Positions 8,513 through 16,491 are shown, counted from the first letter of the stretch. The stretch is DNA of 64,000 nt from Ardenticatenales bacterium (GCA_020853525.1 JADYYS010000065.1:57622-121621), one strand, 5' to 3'. The notes: a model not told the origin generated them from the letters alone. Numbers and translations are program-made.

Positions 8513-10164
8513 CGACGAACAACCCATCGCGACGCCGCTTCCTCCGTCTTGCCGGCCTCGGGGCCGGCGCCGCCGTCGTCGGGCCGCGGATGGGCGCCGA
8601 CCGCGCGCAGCGCGTCGTCGATGCGCGCGCCGCCGCCCGCACCGTCGCCCGCACCGTCGCCCGCACCGCCGCCCGCACCGCGGCGCAGGACGAGGTCCTC
8701 GAGATCGCGCTGTCGGCCGTCATCGACCCGGTCCAGCTGCGGCCGGGCGCGCCGACGACGTTGTGGCGCTACCGTGCGGCGGTGACGGCCGGCGATCCGG
8801 CGCGTGTGCAGGCGCTCGACGGGCCGTTCCCGGGGCCGATCGTGCGCCTGCACCAAGGGATGCGGTTCCAGGCGACGTTCACGAACCGGCTGCGCGAGGA
8901 CACGACGGTTCACTGGCACGGCCTCAACGTGCCGTGGCTGATGGACGGGCACCCGATGTCGCTCGTGGCGCCGGGCGCGACGTACACCTATGCGTTCGAG
9001 GTCCGCAACCCGCCCGGGATGTACTGGTTCCACCCGCACCCGCACGGCCGGACGGGCACGCAGGTGTACCGCGGGCTCGCCGGCCTCCTCATCGTCGACG
9101 AGCCGCCGGACGATCCGCGGCTGACCGCGCTGCCCGCCGACCTCGTCGAGCTTCCGCTCATCGTCCAGGACCGGACGTTGGACGATGTGAATGCCCTCGT
9201 CTACCCGCAGAGCGTGATGGGCTTCCTGGGCGACGACGTCTGGGTGAACGGCCGCGAGCGCTTCACGGCGGCCGTTGAGCGGCGCCCGTACCGGCTGCGG
9301 CTGCTGAACGGCTCCAACCATCGGATCCTCAAGCTCGGCTGGCGCGATGGTGCGCCGGTGCGGGTCATCGGCACGGATGGCGGACTGCTCGACGCGCCGG
9401 TCGACAAGCCGTTCGTCATGATGGCCCCCGCCGAGCGCGTCGAGATCCTGGCCGACTTCCGCGACGCAGCACCCTCCGAAGTTCGCGCGCTCGACAGCCT
9501 GGCGTTCCGCGACGACAGCATGGCCATGGGGGCGCTCTGGCCGCAGGGGGGGAAGGCGGAGGTGGCGACGTTCGTGGTGGGTGGTGGGCCGCCCGATGGG
9601 GCGGGGCGCGTATTTCTGCCGATCGCGTTCAACGGCCGGCATGCCGAAGCGGCCGACTTTGCCCCGGCGCCGGCGCTCGCCGCACCCGTGTGCCGGATCG
9701 AACCGCTCCGTCGCGATGCCGACCCCATCCCCGCCACCCGCACGATCGTCCTCCGCCTCGAACGCGGCCGGTTCACCTTGAACGGCCGCACCTTCGAGCA
9801 CGACGCCGTCGCCGACGACGAGATCGTGAAGCTCGGGGCGGAGGAGGTCTGGGCGTTCGTGAACGATGGGGCGGGGATGGGGCCGGGGATGGGGATGATG
9901 GCCGGCGCGCACGCCATGCACGTCCACCTCGTGCGCTTCCGCGTCGTCGAGCGCACGACGGACGGGCGGCACGCCGAGGCGTATGCGACGGTGGCCGCCG
10001 GGTTCGTGGACGAGGGGTGGAAGGACACGGTGCTCGTCATGCCGGGCGAGACGGTGAAGGTGCGGATGACGTTCGGCGACTTCACCGGACTGTACCTCTA
10101 CCACTGCCATATGCTGGAGCACGAGGATCAAGGGATGATGCGGAACTTCCGGGTGGATGCGTGA
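8509..10164 (+). CDS. Tat-exported multicopper oxidase
   Basis: Multicopper oxidase of 551 residues, probably extracytoplasmic and oxidising metal ions or phenolics. The N-terminus carries a twin-arginine signal (SRRRFLRLAGLG). All four copper-binding motifs are visible: HWHG (135-138), HPHPHG (175-180), HAMHVHLVRF and the C-terminal HCHMLEHEDQGMM, so the type-1 and trinuclear centres look complete with an axial Met. Three cupredoxin domains are the expected fold (CueO/CotA-like). A Met/Gly-rich stretch (GMGPGMGMMAGAH) before the third motif may bind copper. Between the signal and the first domain there is an Ala-Arg-Thr repeat encoded by 12-bp tandem repeats. Translation overlaps the peroxidase stop (ATGA). 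A perfect palindrome downstream probably ends the operon. Confidence 0.95.
   Translation: MTTNNPSRRRFLRLAGLGAGAAVVGPRMGADRAQRVVDARAAARTVARTVARTAARTAAQDEVLEIALSAVIDPVQLRPGAPTTLWRYRAAVTAGDPARVQALDGPFPGPIVRLHQGMRFQATFTNRLREDTTVHWHGLNVPWLMDGHPMSLVAPGATYTYAFEVRNPPGMYWFHPHPHGRTGTQVYRGLAGLLIVDEPPDDPRLTALPADLVELPLIVQDRTLDDVNALVYPQSVMGFLGDDVWVNGRERFTAAVERRPYRLRLLNGSNHRILKLGWRDGAPVRVIGTDGGLLDAPVDKPFVMMAPAERVEILADFRDAAPSEVRALDSLAFRDDSMAMGALWPQGGKAEVATFVVGGGPPDGAGRVFLPIAFNGRHAEAADFAPAPALAAPVCRIEPLRRDADPIPATRTIVLRLERGRFTLNGRTFEHDAVADDEIVKLGAEEVWAFVNDGAGMGPGMGMMAGAHAMHVHLVRFRVVERTTDGRHAEAYATVAAGFVDEGWKDTVLVMPGETVKVRMTFGDFTGLYLYHCHMLEHEDQGMMRNFRVDA
8635..8682. repeat. 12-bp tandem repeat inside oxidase gene
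   Basis: Four copies of GCCCGCACCGTC (the last two end in GCC and GCG) encode an Ala-Arg-Thr-Val/Ala repeat just after the Tat signal. The unit is a multiple of three, so copy-number change would lengthen or shorten the linker without breaking the frame. Confidence 0.8.
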
Positions 10165-10234
10165 CGCGGTAACGTGCCCTTGCGTTGTCGGCGGGATTCG
10201 CCTGGGCTGACGGGCTGTCGCGGGTGGACACGAA

Positions 10235-10264
10235 GACGCCCCCGGCCACGTGGCCGGGGGCGTC
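10235..10264. terminator. Bidirectional terminator between oxidase and doxX genes
   Basis: A perfect palindrome with arms GACGCCCCCGGCCAC and GTGGCCGGGGGCGTC lies between two convergent genes, 70 bases past the oxidase stop and 28 bases past the DoxX stop. There is little U-tract on either side, but position and strength fit a shared terminator. Confidence 0.75.
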
Positions 10265-10292
10265 TGTCGAACCGGCGCGACCGTTGGCTGCG

Positions 10293-10724
10293 TCAGTCGT
10301 CGTTGTCGTCGGACAGGCCGAGCATGGGGCCGACGGCCGGGCTGCCGCCCCCCTTCACCGCGACGAAGAGCGCGACGAAGAGGAGGAGGAACTCGAGCTC
10401 GAAGCTCTTGAAGCCCTCGCCGCCGGGGAGCTTGGCGAGGACGATGGCCACCAGCATGATGATGGCGAACAGCAGCGACCACAGGCGCGGCAGCACGCCG
10501 AGCACGATGCACAGGCCGCCGATGAGCTCGACGACGATGACGAGCCATGCGGCAGCCGTCGGTACCGGAATGCCGAGGCCGCCGAAGAAGCCGGACACGC
10601 CGGCCGCACCACCGCTGAACTTGGCCCACCCGTGGTTCATCACGATGAGCCCGAAGGCGACGCGCAGGAGCAGCGTCACGTACGGCGAGAGCACCCGCAG
10701 GAACTTGAGCTTCAGCAGGTCCAT
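10293..10724 (-). CDS. DoxX-family membrane protein
   Basis: Small four-helix membrane protein of 143 residues. The segments LLLRVAFGLIVMNHGWAKF, LVIVVELIGGLCIVLGVLPR, LLFAIIMLVAIVLAKL and LEFLLLFVALFVAVKG give the four helices and conserved pattern of the DoxX family (including the NHGWxKF motif). DoxX proteins are linked to thiosulfate:quinone oxidation in archaea and to redox stress partners elsewhere; the role here is unknown. The ATG at 10724 follows GAGGAG with about 10 bases spacing. The C-terminus ends in an acidic DDNDD tail. It faces the redox operon across the shared terminator. Confidence 0.87.
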   Translation of the reverse strand: MDLLKLKFLRVLSPYVTLLLRVAFGLIVMNHGWAKFSGGAAGVSGFFGGLGIPVPTAAAWLVIVVELIGGLCIVLGVLPRLWSLLFAIIMLVAIVLAKLPGGEGFKSFELEFLLLFVALFVAVKGGGSPAVGPMLGLSDDNDD

Positions 10725-10840
10725 TCGGTTCCGTCTCCTCTGGTCGGGTTGGCACACCCACGAATGCGGCTGTTGCCGCCGCAACGATCGTAACGCGGTG
10801 CCGAACTGGCGGCAAGCTCCCTCTTTGGGGGCGGCCCGGT

Positions 10841-10912
10841 ACTCTGTCGCTACAGAGTCTGCGGATAACTACCCCTGTCGGACATTCGCAGCGTGTCCAG
10901 GGACAGAGTACT
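10841..10912. repeat. Inverted ACAGAGT repeats in intergenic region
   Basis: ACTCTGT and ACAGAGT form a 7-bp hairpin with a 4-base loop at 10841-10858, and a further GGACAGAGTACT at 10901-10912 can pair with the GTACTCTGTC around 10839-10848. They sit immediately outside the terminal inverted repeat that begins at 10911 and may belong to an older copy of the same element or be a regulatory site for the divergent genes. Confidence 0.5.
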
Positions 10913-11113
10913 GGGGTGTGTCTGCAAAGGGTGGCCACGGAAAAGACCGGCGGCTGAAGCCGGCCGGCTGATGGCCTTCGGCCATTGCGCCCGCCTTCGC
11001 GGGCGCTTCAAACTTCGGGGTGCCCGCGACGGCGGGCACCATGGCGACCCGATAGGGGCGCCTCTAGCCGGCCAGCTTTAGCTGCCGGACCTGGGTTTGC
11101 AGACACGCCCCAG
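10911..11113. mobile_element. MITE-like unit with 18-bp terminal inverted repeats
   Basis: CTGGGGTGTGTCTGCAAA at 10911-10928 is matched by the inverted copy TTTGCAGACACGCCCCAG at 11096-11113 (17 of 18 positions). The 203-bp unit they bound has no gene but contains copy 1 of the structured palindromic repeat. It fills most of the 477-base gap between doxX and the E1 gene. Terminal repeats around a gene-free core suggest a miniature inverted-repeat element; no target duplication is obvious. Confidence 0.5.
10947..11088. repeat. Structured palindromic repeat, copy 1
   Basis: A 142-base imperfect palindrome that starts CCGGCGGCTGAAGCCGGC and ends AGCTTTAGCTGCCGG, with two internal hairpins: GCGCCCGC-CTTC-GCGGGCGC (10987-11006) and GTGCCCGC-GACG-GCGGGCAC (11020-11039). 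A second copy follows the E1 gene at 13731. The copies are clearly homologous along their full length. Confidence 0.8.
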
Positions 11114-11201
11114 GGTGCTTGTCGCGTCGTCGTCGGGTGGTAAGATTGCCCGCCGACGCCCAAGCCCGTCGAACCCGTCGCCCGCCTGCAGGAGCCCGTC
11201 G

Positions 11202-13709
11202 ATGTCCGCCGACACGGTCGCCCCGGTTGCCGATCGCACCGTCGAGCTGAACCACGCCGTCCTCACCGCCGCCGACATCCTGTCCGACTACCGCCTGGCC
11301 TACAAGAGCCGCCAGGCCAGCCTGATCGGCCGGCGCGAGGTGCTGGGGGGGCGAGCGAACTTCGGGATCTTCGGCGACGGCAAGGAGGTTGCGCAGCTGG
11401 CGATGGCACGGGCGGCGCGGCCGGGGGACTGGCGCTCGGGGTACTATCGCGACCAGACGTTCATGTTCGGCGTCGGCAGCCACACGTTCCCGGAGTTCTT
11501 CGCGCAGCTGTATGCCGACACGGATCCGGTGCGCGAGCCCATGTCGGCCGGGCGGCAGATGAACGCGCACTTCGCCACGCGCTTCGTCGACGTCGACGGG
11601 ACATGGGGCGATCAGCTGGCCCAGGTGAACTCGAGCGCCGACGTCTCGCCGACGGGCTCGCAGATGCCGCGGCTCGTCGGGCTGGCGCAGGCGTCGAAGG
11701 TCTATCGCGAGGTCGAGGTCCTGGCCGACCGGACGCAGTTCTCGCGCGGCGGCGACGAGATCGCGTGGGGCACGATCGGCAACGCGACGTGCGCCGAGGG
11801 GATGTTCTGGGAGTCCGTGAACGCGATCGGCGTCCTCGGGGTGCCGGCGGTGATCAGCATCTGGGACGACGGCTACGGCATCTCGGTGCCGGGCCGCTAC
11901 GCCGTCACCAAGGACAACCTGAGCGAGGTCCTCAAGGGCTTCCAGCGCGTGCCGGGATCGACGAACGGCTACGACATCTATACGGTGCGCGGCTGGGACT
12001 ACCTGGCCCTCATCGACGCCTACCTCGAGGCTGCGGCGAACGCCCGCACGGAGCACGTGCCCGCCATCATCCACGTGATCGAGATGACCCAGCCGCAGGG
12101 CCACTCGACCTCCGGCAGCCACGAGCGCTACAAGTCCGCCGAGCGGCTGGCCTGGGAGTCCGAGCACGACTGCCTGCCCCGCCTGCGCCGCTGGATCCTG
12201 GCCAGCGGGATCACCGACGAGGCGACGCTGGACGCCTGGGAGGAAGAGGACCGCGACTGGGTCGAGGCCGTCCGGACCGAGGCGCACGATGCGTTCCTGG
12301 CACCGATCCGCGCCGAGCGGGACGAGGCGGTGGCGCTGCTGGACGCGCTGGCGGGCGAGGTCGAGGGGGCGGGCGGTGGCACGGCTGTCGCAAACGCCGA
12401 CGGCGCGAAGTCCGACGACGTCGATGCCGCCCACGTCGCCGCCGAGGTGAACGCCGTTCGCGCCGCGTTGGCCGCCATCGACCTGCCCAAGCGCGAGGAC
12501 GTCCACATCGCGCTGCGCAAGGCCGCCATCGCCGTGCGCGCCCACGACGGGCCGGCGCGGCGGGCGATGCTCGGGTGGCGCTCGGCGCAGGAGGCCGAGA
12601 ACGCCGTGCGCTTCGGATCGCACCTCTACAGCGACTCACCGCACGCCGCCACTCGCGTCGCCGCCGTCCCACCCGCCTACTCCGACGGGTCGCCGACGCT
12701 GAACGCGTTCGACGTGCTCAACGCGTGCTTCGACGCGGCGCTGGAACGCGACCCGCGCGTGCTGGCGTTCGGCGAGGACCTCGGGTTCATCGGCGACGTG
12801 AACCAGGCGTTCAAGGGCTTGCAGGACAAGCACGGCATCGCCCGCGTCTGCGACACCGGCATCCGCGAGGCGACGATCCTCGGACAGGCGATCGGGCTGG
12901 CGATGCGGGGGCTCAGGCCGATCTGTGAGATCCAGTATCTGGACTACATCCACTATGCCCTCCAGCTCCTCAGCGACGACCTGGCGTGCCTGCGCTGGCG
13001 CACGAACGGCGGCCAGGCCGCGCCCGTCATCATCCGCACCCGCGGCCACCGCCTGGTCGGCATCTGGCACTCCGGCTCGCCGATGGCCGGCATCATCCAC
13101 CTCTGCCGCGGCATCCACGTCTGCGTCCCGCGCGACATGACCCGCGCCGCCGGCTTCTACAACACCCTCCTGGCGTCCGATGAGCCCGGCCTCGTCGTCG
13201 AGGTGCTGAACGGCTACCGACTGAAGGAGCGCCTGCCGGACAACATTGCCGACTTCAAGGTGCCGCTCGGCGAGCCCGAGATCCTGCGCGCCGGCGCCGA
13301 CGTGACCGTCGTGACGTACGGCGCGTGCTGCCGGATCGTGATGGAGGCGGCGGAGGTGCTGGCGGACCTCGGGATCGACGTCGAGGTCATCGACGTCCAG
13401 ACGCTCCTGCCCTTCGACCGCCCCGGCACGATCGGCGCGTCCGTCCGCAAGACCGGCCGCGTCCTGTTCGTCGACGAGGATATGCCCGGCGGCACGACGG
13501 CCTACATGCTCCAGGAGGTCCTGGAGCGCCAGGGCGCCTGGTTCGAGCTCGACAGCCCGGCCGAGACGCTGGCCGCCAAGCCCCACCGTCCGGCCTACGG
13601 CAACGACGGCGACTACTTCAGCAAGCCGCAGGTCGAGCACGTGATCGCGCGCGTGAACGCGATGATGCACGAGGTGGATCCGGCGGCGTTTCCGTTGGTG
13701 TGGGGGTAG
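11202..13709 (+). CDS. Fused E1 alpha-beta subunit, 2-oxoacid dehydrogenase
   Basis: Thiamine-diphosphate-dependent E1 component of a pyruvate or branched-chain 2-oxoacid dehydrogenase, with alpha and beta subunits joined in one 835-residue chain. The alpha part (about 30-470) includes YYRDQTFMFGVG and the ThDP-type region WGTIGNATCAEGMFWESVN followed by WDDGYGISVP; the beta part (about 500-835) includes LAFGEDLGFIGDVNQAF, with the ThDP-activating Glu, DTGIREATILGQAIGLAMRG and a transketolase C-terminal domain. An Ala-rich, charged linker lies between (about 385-440). Fused E1 proteins of this kind are known, for example in Bacteroidota. The ATG at 11202 follows AGGAG with 7-base spacing. No E2 or E3 gene is nearby, so it is a lone component here. 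Substrate cannot be told from sequence. Confidence 0.9.
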   Translation: MSADTVAPVADRTVELNHAVLTAADILSDYRLAYKSRQASLIGRREVLGGRANFGIFGDGKEVAQLAMARAARPGDWRSGYYRDQTFMFGVGSHTFPEFFAQLYADTDPVREPMSAGRQMNAHFATRFVDVDGTWGDQLAQVNSSADVSPTGSQMPRLVGLAQASKVYREVEVLADRTQFSRGGDEIAWGTIGNATCAEGMFWESVNAIGVLGVPAVISIWDDGYGISVPGRYAVTKDNLSEVLKGFQRVPGSTNGYDIYTVRGWDYLALIDAYLEAAANARTEHVPAIIHVIEMTQPQGHSTSGSHERYKSAERLAWESEHDCLPRLRRWILASGITDEATLDAWEEEDRDWVEAVRTEAHDAFLAPIRAERDEAVALLDALAGEVEGAGGGTAVANADGAKSDDVDAAHVAAEVNAVRAALAAIDLPKREDVHIALRKAAIAVRAHDGPARRAMLGWRSAQEAENAVRFGSHLYSDSPHAATRVAAVPPAYSDGSPTLNAFDVLNACFDAALERDPRVLAFGEDLGFIGDVNQAFKGLQDKHGIARVCDTGIREATILGQAIGLAMRGLRPICEIQYLDYIHYALQLLSDDLACLRWRTNGGQAAPVIIRTRGHRLVGIWHSGSPMAGIIHLCRGIHVCVPRDMTRAAGFYNTLLASDEPGLVVEVLNGYRLKERLPDNIADFKVPLGEPEILRAGADVTVVTYGACCRIVMEAAEVLADLGIDVEVIDVQTLLPFDRPGTIGASVRKTGRVLFVDEDMPGGTTAYMLQEVLERQGAWFELDSPAETLAAKPHRPAYGNDGDYFSKPQVEHVIARVNAMMHEVDPAAFPLVWG

Positions 13710-13730
13710 GCCGTGCCTGCCAACCGAATT

Positions 13731-13869
13731 CCGGCGGCTGAAGCCGGCCGGCTGGAGGCCTTCGGCCATGGTGCCCGCCTTCGCGGGCACCAGACTTCGG
13801 GCGCCCGCGAAGGCGGGCGCCATGGCGGCCCGTCAGGGACGCCTCCAGCCGGCAAGCTTTAGCTGCCGG
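13731..13869. repeat. Structured palindromic repeat, copy 2
   Basis: A 139-base homologue of the 10947 repeat, placed 22 bases after the E1 stop codon. Its internal hairpins are GTGCCCGC-CTTC-GCGGGCAC (13771-13790) and GCGCCCGC-GAAG-GCGGGCGC (13801-13820), so the T:A and C:G pairs at the second stem position are swapped relative to copy 1 while both stems stay perfect. The outer arms pair as well. It could act as a terminator between the convergent E1 and NmrA-like genes. Confidence 0.8.
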
Positions 13870-13896
13870 CGCGTTCGGCGTCCGCAAGCGCGTCGA

Positions 13897-14541
13897 TCAC
13901 GTCACCGCCATCACCCGCCGCACCGTCCCCGCCGTCCCCATCACGCGCAGCGCCACCGCCGCCACGTCGGCGCGGCTGATCGTTCGCGCCATTACGTGCG
14001 CCTGCGTGCCGACGTCCGTGCGGCCGGTGGCCGGGCCGTTCGTCAGGCCGCCCGGGCGCAGGATCGTCCAGTCGAGGCCGCTCTCGCGGACCGTCTGCTC
14101 CTGGTCCGCCTTGTCGACGAATCGTGGCCTGAGGGCCGTGGTCATCAGGAGCTTGAACCACCACGGCACCTGATCGCGGCTGTCCGCGACGCCAAGCGAC
14201 GAGACGACGACGAGCCGCCGCACGCCGGCCCCCTTCATCGCGTCGACGACGACGGCCGTGCCGCTCGAGACGACGTCGGGCGGGTTGCCGCGCGTCATGC
14301 CGAGCGTGACGAACACGGCGTCGGCGCCGGCGACGGTTTCGGCGACGGCCGCCGGGTCGAGGACGTTGCCCTCGATGCCGCGCAGTCGGTCCTGCCCGCC
14401 GCCGGCGAACGGCCGGCCGTCCGGGTGGCGGAGGCGCGCCGGATGGCGGACGAGGGCGGTGAGGGTGTGGCCCGCATCGAGGGCCTGGGCGGTGAAGTTG
14501 CGGCCGGTGCCGCCGGTGGCACCGAAGACGGCGATGTGCAT
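13897..14541 (-). CDS. NAD(P)-binding NmrA-like protein
   Basis: Rossmann-fold protein of 214 residues of the NmrA/NAD(P)H-binding atypical short-chain dehydrogenase type. The N-terminus MHIAVFGATGGTGRNF gives the glycine-rich dinucleotide motif, followed by ALVRHPARL, a second-strand Arg typical of NADP binding, then GADAVFVTLG and RRLVVVSSLGV. Later LDWTILRPGGLTNG is the usual substrate-side segment. It may be an oxidoreductase or a redox sensor. I use the ATG at 14541; an upstream TTG would add three residues. There is no Shine-Dalgarno site, but TATACT ends eight bases before the ATG. Confidence 0.85.
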   Translation of the reverse strand: MHIAVFGATGGTGRNFTAQALDAGHTLTALVRHPARLRHPDGRPFAGGGQDRLRGIEGNVLDPAAVAETVAGADAVFVTLGMTRGNPPDVVSSGTAVVVDAMKGAGVRRLVVVSSLGVADSRDQVPWWFKLLMTTALRPRFVDKADQEQTVRESGLDWTILRPGGLTNGPATGRTDVGTQAHVMARTISRADVAAVALRVMGTAGTVRRVMAVT

Positions 14542-14549
14542 CGGGCGCA

Positions 14550-14555
14550 AGTATA
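14550..14555 (-). promoter_or_regulatory. -10 box TATACT for NmrA-like gene
   Basis: TATACT on the minus strand, 8 bases before the ATG at 14541, would put the transcript start at about the start codon. No good -35 box is present at 17 bases, so this rests on the -10 match alone. Confidence 0.45.
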
Positions 14556-14592
14556 GCGGTCGCCGCCCGCGCCGATCGCGTGCCTCACGACA

Positions 14593-15537
14593 TCACCGCC
14601 CGCCGGCCGCACCCCCGACCCACTCCACCTCGATCGCCCCGATCCCACCGTCGATCGAGATCGTGGCCCGATCGTCGGCGTCGTCGTAACCATCCGTTTC
14701 CCAGGTGTCGTCGTCGACCTTGTCGAAGCCGTCCGCCAGGTCGACGGCGCCGATGCCGGCGTCCGCCTTGATGCGCGCCGCCAAACCGGCGGGCAGACGC
14801 AGCGTGAACGAGCCCACGCCGCCGTCGACGTCGACGTCCATCCTCCCGGCGTCAGGCAGCGTGGCGATCACCTCGCCGACGCCCAGGTTCAGGTCGAGCG
14901 ACGTGAGCGCGATGTCCGTCAGGTCGACGATCACCTGGCCGACGCCGGCATCGATCTCGAGCGCGAGCGGGACGTCGCGCGCCAAACCAAGGTCCCAGGT
15001 GCGGCCGCGCACGTTGCCGAAGCCAAGGAGCACGGGACCCTCCTCGCGCAGCTCGAAGCGGGCCGTCGCGCCGTCGCGATCGAAGCTCGGCACCAGCGTT
15101 CCGCCGCGGCCGGCGCTGGCCGTACCGGCGATGAGATCGGTGCTGTCGGCGGCAAGGGCCTTGACGTGCACGGCCGCCGCGCCGGGCGCCAGCGTCACGT
15201 GGGCCGAGCGGAGGCCGTCCGCGCTCTCGCTGATCGCCTCCGACTGCGCCGGCGACGACGCGGTCCGGCTCGTTTGCAGCCAGATCGCACCGCCGGCCAG
15301 GAGCGCCAGCGTCACGCCGGCGGCCAGCAGCGCGCCGACACGCGAGCCGCCGAGCATGATCGACAGCCCGGCGCCGATGAGGAGCACGGGCCAGAGGGTC
15401 ACGAGGTCGAGCCAGACGTCGGCACGTACGAGGCCGAAGTTCATCGCCAGGACGAGCGCGCCGGCGGCGATGAGCAGGACAGGGAAGAGGACGCCGCGCT
15501 GGGGCGGGCGGTGGCTGGGGGTCGGGTGTGTCGCCAT
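14593..15537 (-). CDS. LiaF-like membrane protein with C-terminal adhesin-like domain
   Basis: Protein of 314 residues. Four hydrophobic segments in the first 90 residues (VLFPVLLIAAGALVLAMNFG, LVTLWPVLLIGAGLSIML, ALLAAGVTLALLAGGAIWL) match the LiaF transmembrane/DUF5668 type. The remainder (about 100-314) is a regular beta-solenoid-like region with short repeats such as LEIDAGVGQVIVDLTD, LDLNLGVGEVIATLP and VDGGVGSFTLRLP, as in DUF2154/toast-rack domains. LiaF-type proteins act in cell-envelope stress sensing; whether this one does is unknown. The ATG at 15537 has AGGAGA upstream. It is 24 bases downstream of a second multi-helix gene on the same strand, so the two likely form an operon. Confidence 0.82.
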   Translation of the reverse strand: MATHPTPSHRPPQRGVLFPVLLIAAGALVLAMNFGLVRADVWLDLVTLWPVLLIGAGLSIMLGGSRVGALLAAGVTLALLAGGAIWLQTSRTASSPAQSEAISESADGLRSAHVTLAPGAAAVHVKALAADSTDLIAGTASAGRGGTLVPSFDRDGATARFELREEGPVLLGFGNVRGRTWDLGLARDVPLALEIDAGVGQVIVDLTDIALTSLDLNLGVGEVIATLPDAGRMDVDVDGGVGSFTLRLPAGLAARIKADAGIGAVDLADGFDKVDDDTWETDGYDDADDRATISIDGGIGAIEVEWVGGAAGGR

Positions 15538-15548
15538 GAAGCGTTCTC

Positions 15549-15574
15549 CTAGTTGGATCGGCTAGTTGGATCGG
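15549..15574. repeat. 13-bp tandem duplication at a stop codon
   Basis: CTAGTTGGATCGG occurs twice head to tail. On the minus strand the first copy met contains the TAG stop of the upstream membrane-protein gene and the second copy repeats it in the intergenic gap. It looks like a slippage event that duplicated the stop region. Confidence 0.7.
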
Positions 15575-16242
15575 CGGCCGACGAGCAGCCAGACACCGAG
15601 GGCGATCAAGGCGAGCGGCCAGACGGCGAGCCGCGCCGGTCCGAGGCCGGGCATGCCGAAGCCGAGGAAGCCGGACATGTCGCGCAGGCCGATGAACAGC
15701 AGGATGCCGCCCGGCCAGACGGCCCATGGGCGGCCGGCGCGCATCGCCAGGTAGAGGAAGGCGATGCCGAGCCCGATGAACAGCCATCCGCTGTCGCTGC
15801 CGCCGACGCCGCGGACGAAGTCCCCCGCCGCGATGCCGAGCAGCGCGCCCGCAGGGATCACGGCCCACCAGCGTCCGACGTGATCGGAACGGTAGGCGAA
15901 TAAGAAGGCGAGGCCGAGGGCGGCCATGATCAGCCCGCCGCCGAGGGCGTTGCCCAGCCGCGGCGCCACGGACGAGACGATGCGGCCGATGCCGAGCGCC
16001 AGCAACGCGATCGCGGGGAGCAGCAGGGGCCACGTGGCCGGATCGCGGCGGTAGGCGACGAAGAAGAAGGCGCCGCCGACGCACATCAGGCCGCCGATCA
16101 CGAGGTTGGAGAGGTTGAACGGGACCCACTGGCTCACGAGGAAGAACACACCGAGGGCGATGAGCAGCGGTCCCCACCACGACGCGTGGTCGGGGTTCGC
16201 CCCGAGCGGGCGGTCGACGTTCTGCGGTGCCGATGCGGTCAT
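15562..16242 (-). CDS. Multi-helix membrane protein (LiaF/DUF5668-like)
   Basis: Integral membrane protein of 226 residues with about eight hydrophobic segments, for example WWGPLLIALGVFFLVSQWVP, LVIGGLMCVGGAFFFVAYR, LLLPAIALLALGIGRIV and VWPLALIALGVWLLVGRR. The repeated WP.LLI.LG pattern is that of DUF5668/LiaF-type transmembrane pairs, but no soluble domain follows. The ATG at 16242 is preceded by AAGGAG with a spacing of 7. It is the first gene of a probable two-gene operon with the LiaF-like protein; both may respond to envelope stress, which is inference. Confidence 0.8.
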   Translation of the reverse strand: MTASAPQNVDRPLGANPDHASWWGPLLIALGVFFLVSQWVPFNLSNLVIGGLMCVGGAFFFVAYRRDPATWPLLLPAIALLALGIGRIVSSVAPRLGNALGGGLIMAALGLAFLFAYRSDHVGRWWAVIPAGALLGIAAGDFVRGVGGSDSGWLFIGLGIAFLYLAMRAGRPWAVWPGGILLFIGLRDMSGFLGFGMPGLGPARLAVWPLALIALGVWLLVGRRSN

Positions 16243-16342
16243 ACGGGGCTCCTTGTGCGCGGGCGGGCCGGCGGGTCCTACGTCGGATGGCGATCGTGGG
16301 TTGCGGGCGGTGGTGCACCGGGTGTCGATCGTGCGAGCGAGC

Positions 16343-16375
16343 GCAGCGCGGTGGCAGCGCGGTGGCAGCGCGGTG
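16343..16375. repeat. 11-bp direct repeat, three copies
   Basis: GCAGCGCGGTG is repeated three times exactly head to tail. The 11-bp period places each copy on the same helix face, as in many operators, about 90 bases before the predicted promoter of the methyltransferase gene. Confidence 0.65.
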
Positions 16376-16462
16376 ATGGAAGCCCAGCGCCGCGGGTGGA
16401 CGGTGCAGCCGGAGGATCAAGGGCGGAAGCGGTTGACCCGTGTGCCGCCACCCCCCCCCAAG

Positions 16463-16491
16463 TTGCCCCGCACACCGCTCGCCGTTATGCT
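16463..16491 (+). promoter_or_regulatory. Sigma-70-like promoter for methyltransferase gene
   Basis: TTGCCC (16463-16468) and TATGCT (16486-16491) are separated by 17 bases. The leader to the GTG at 16574 would be about 75 bases. Confidence 0.55.

Noticed and set aside
11202..13709. Frameshift or misassembly joining E1 alpha and beta
   Set aside because: The frame is continuous with a linker of normal composition, and fused E1 chains are known.
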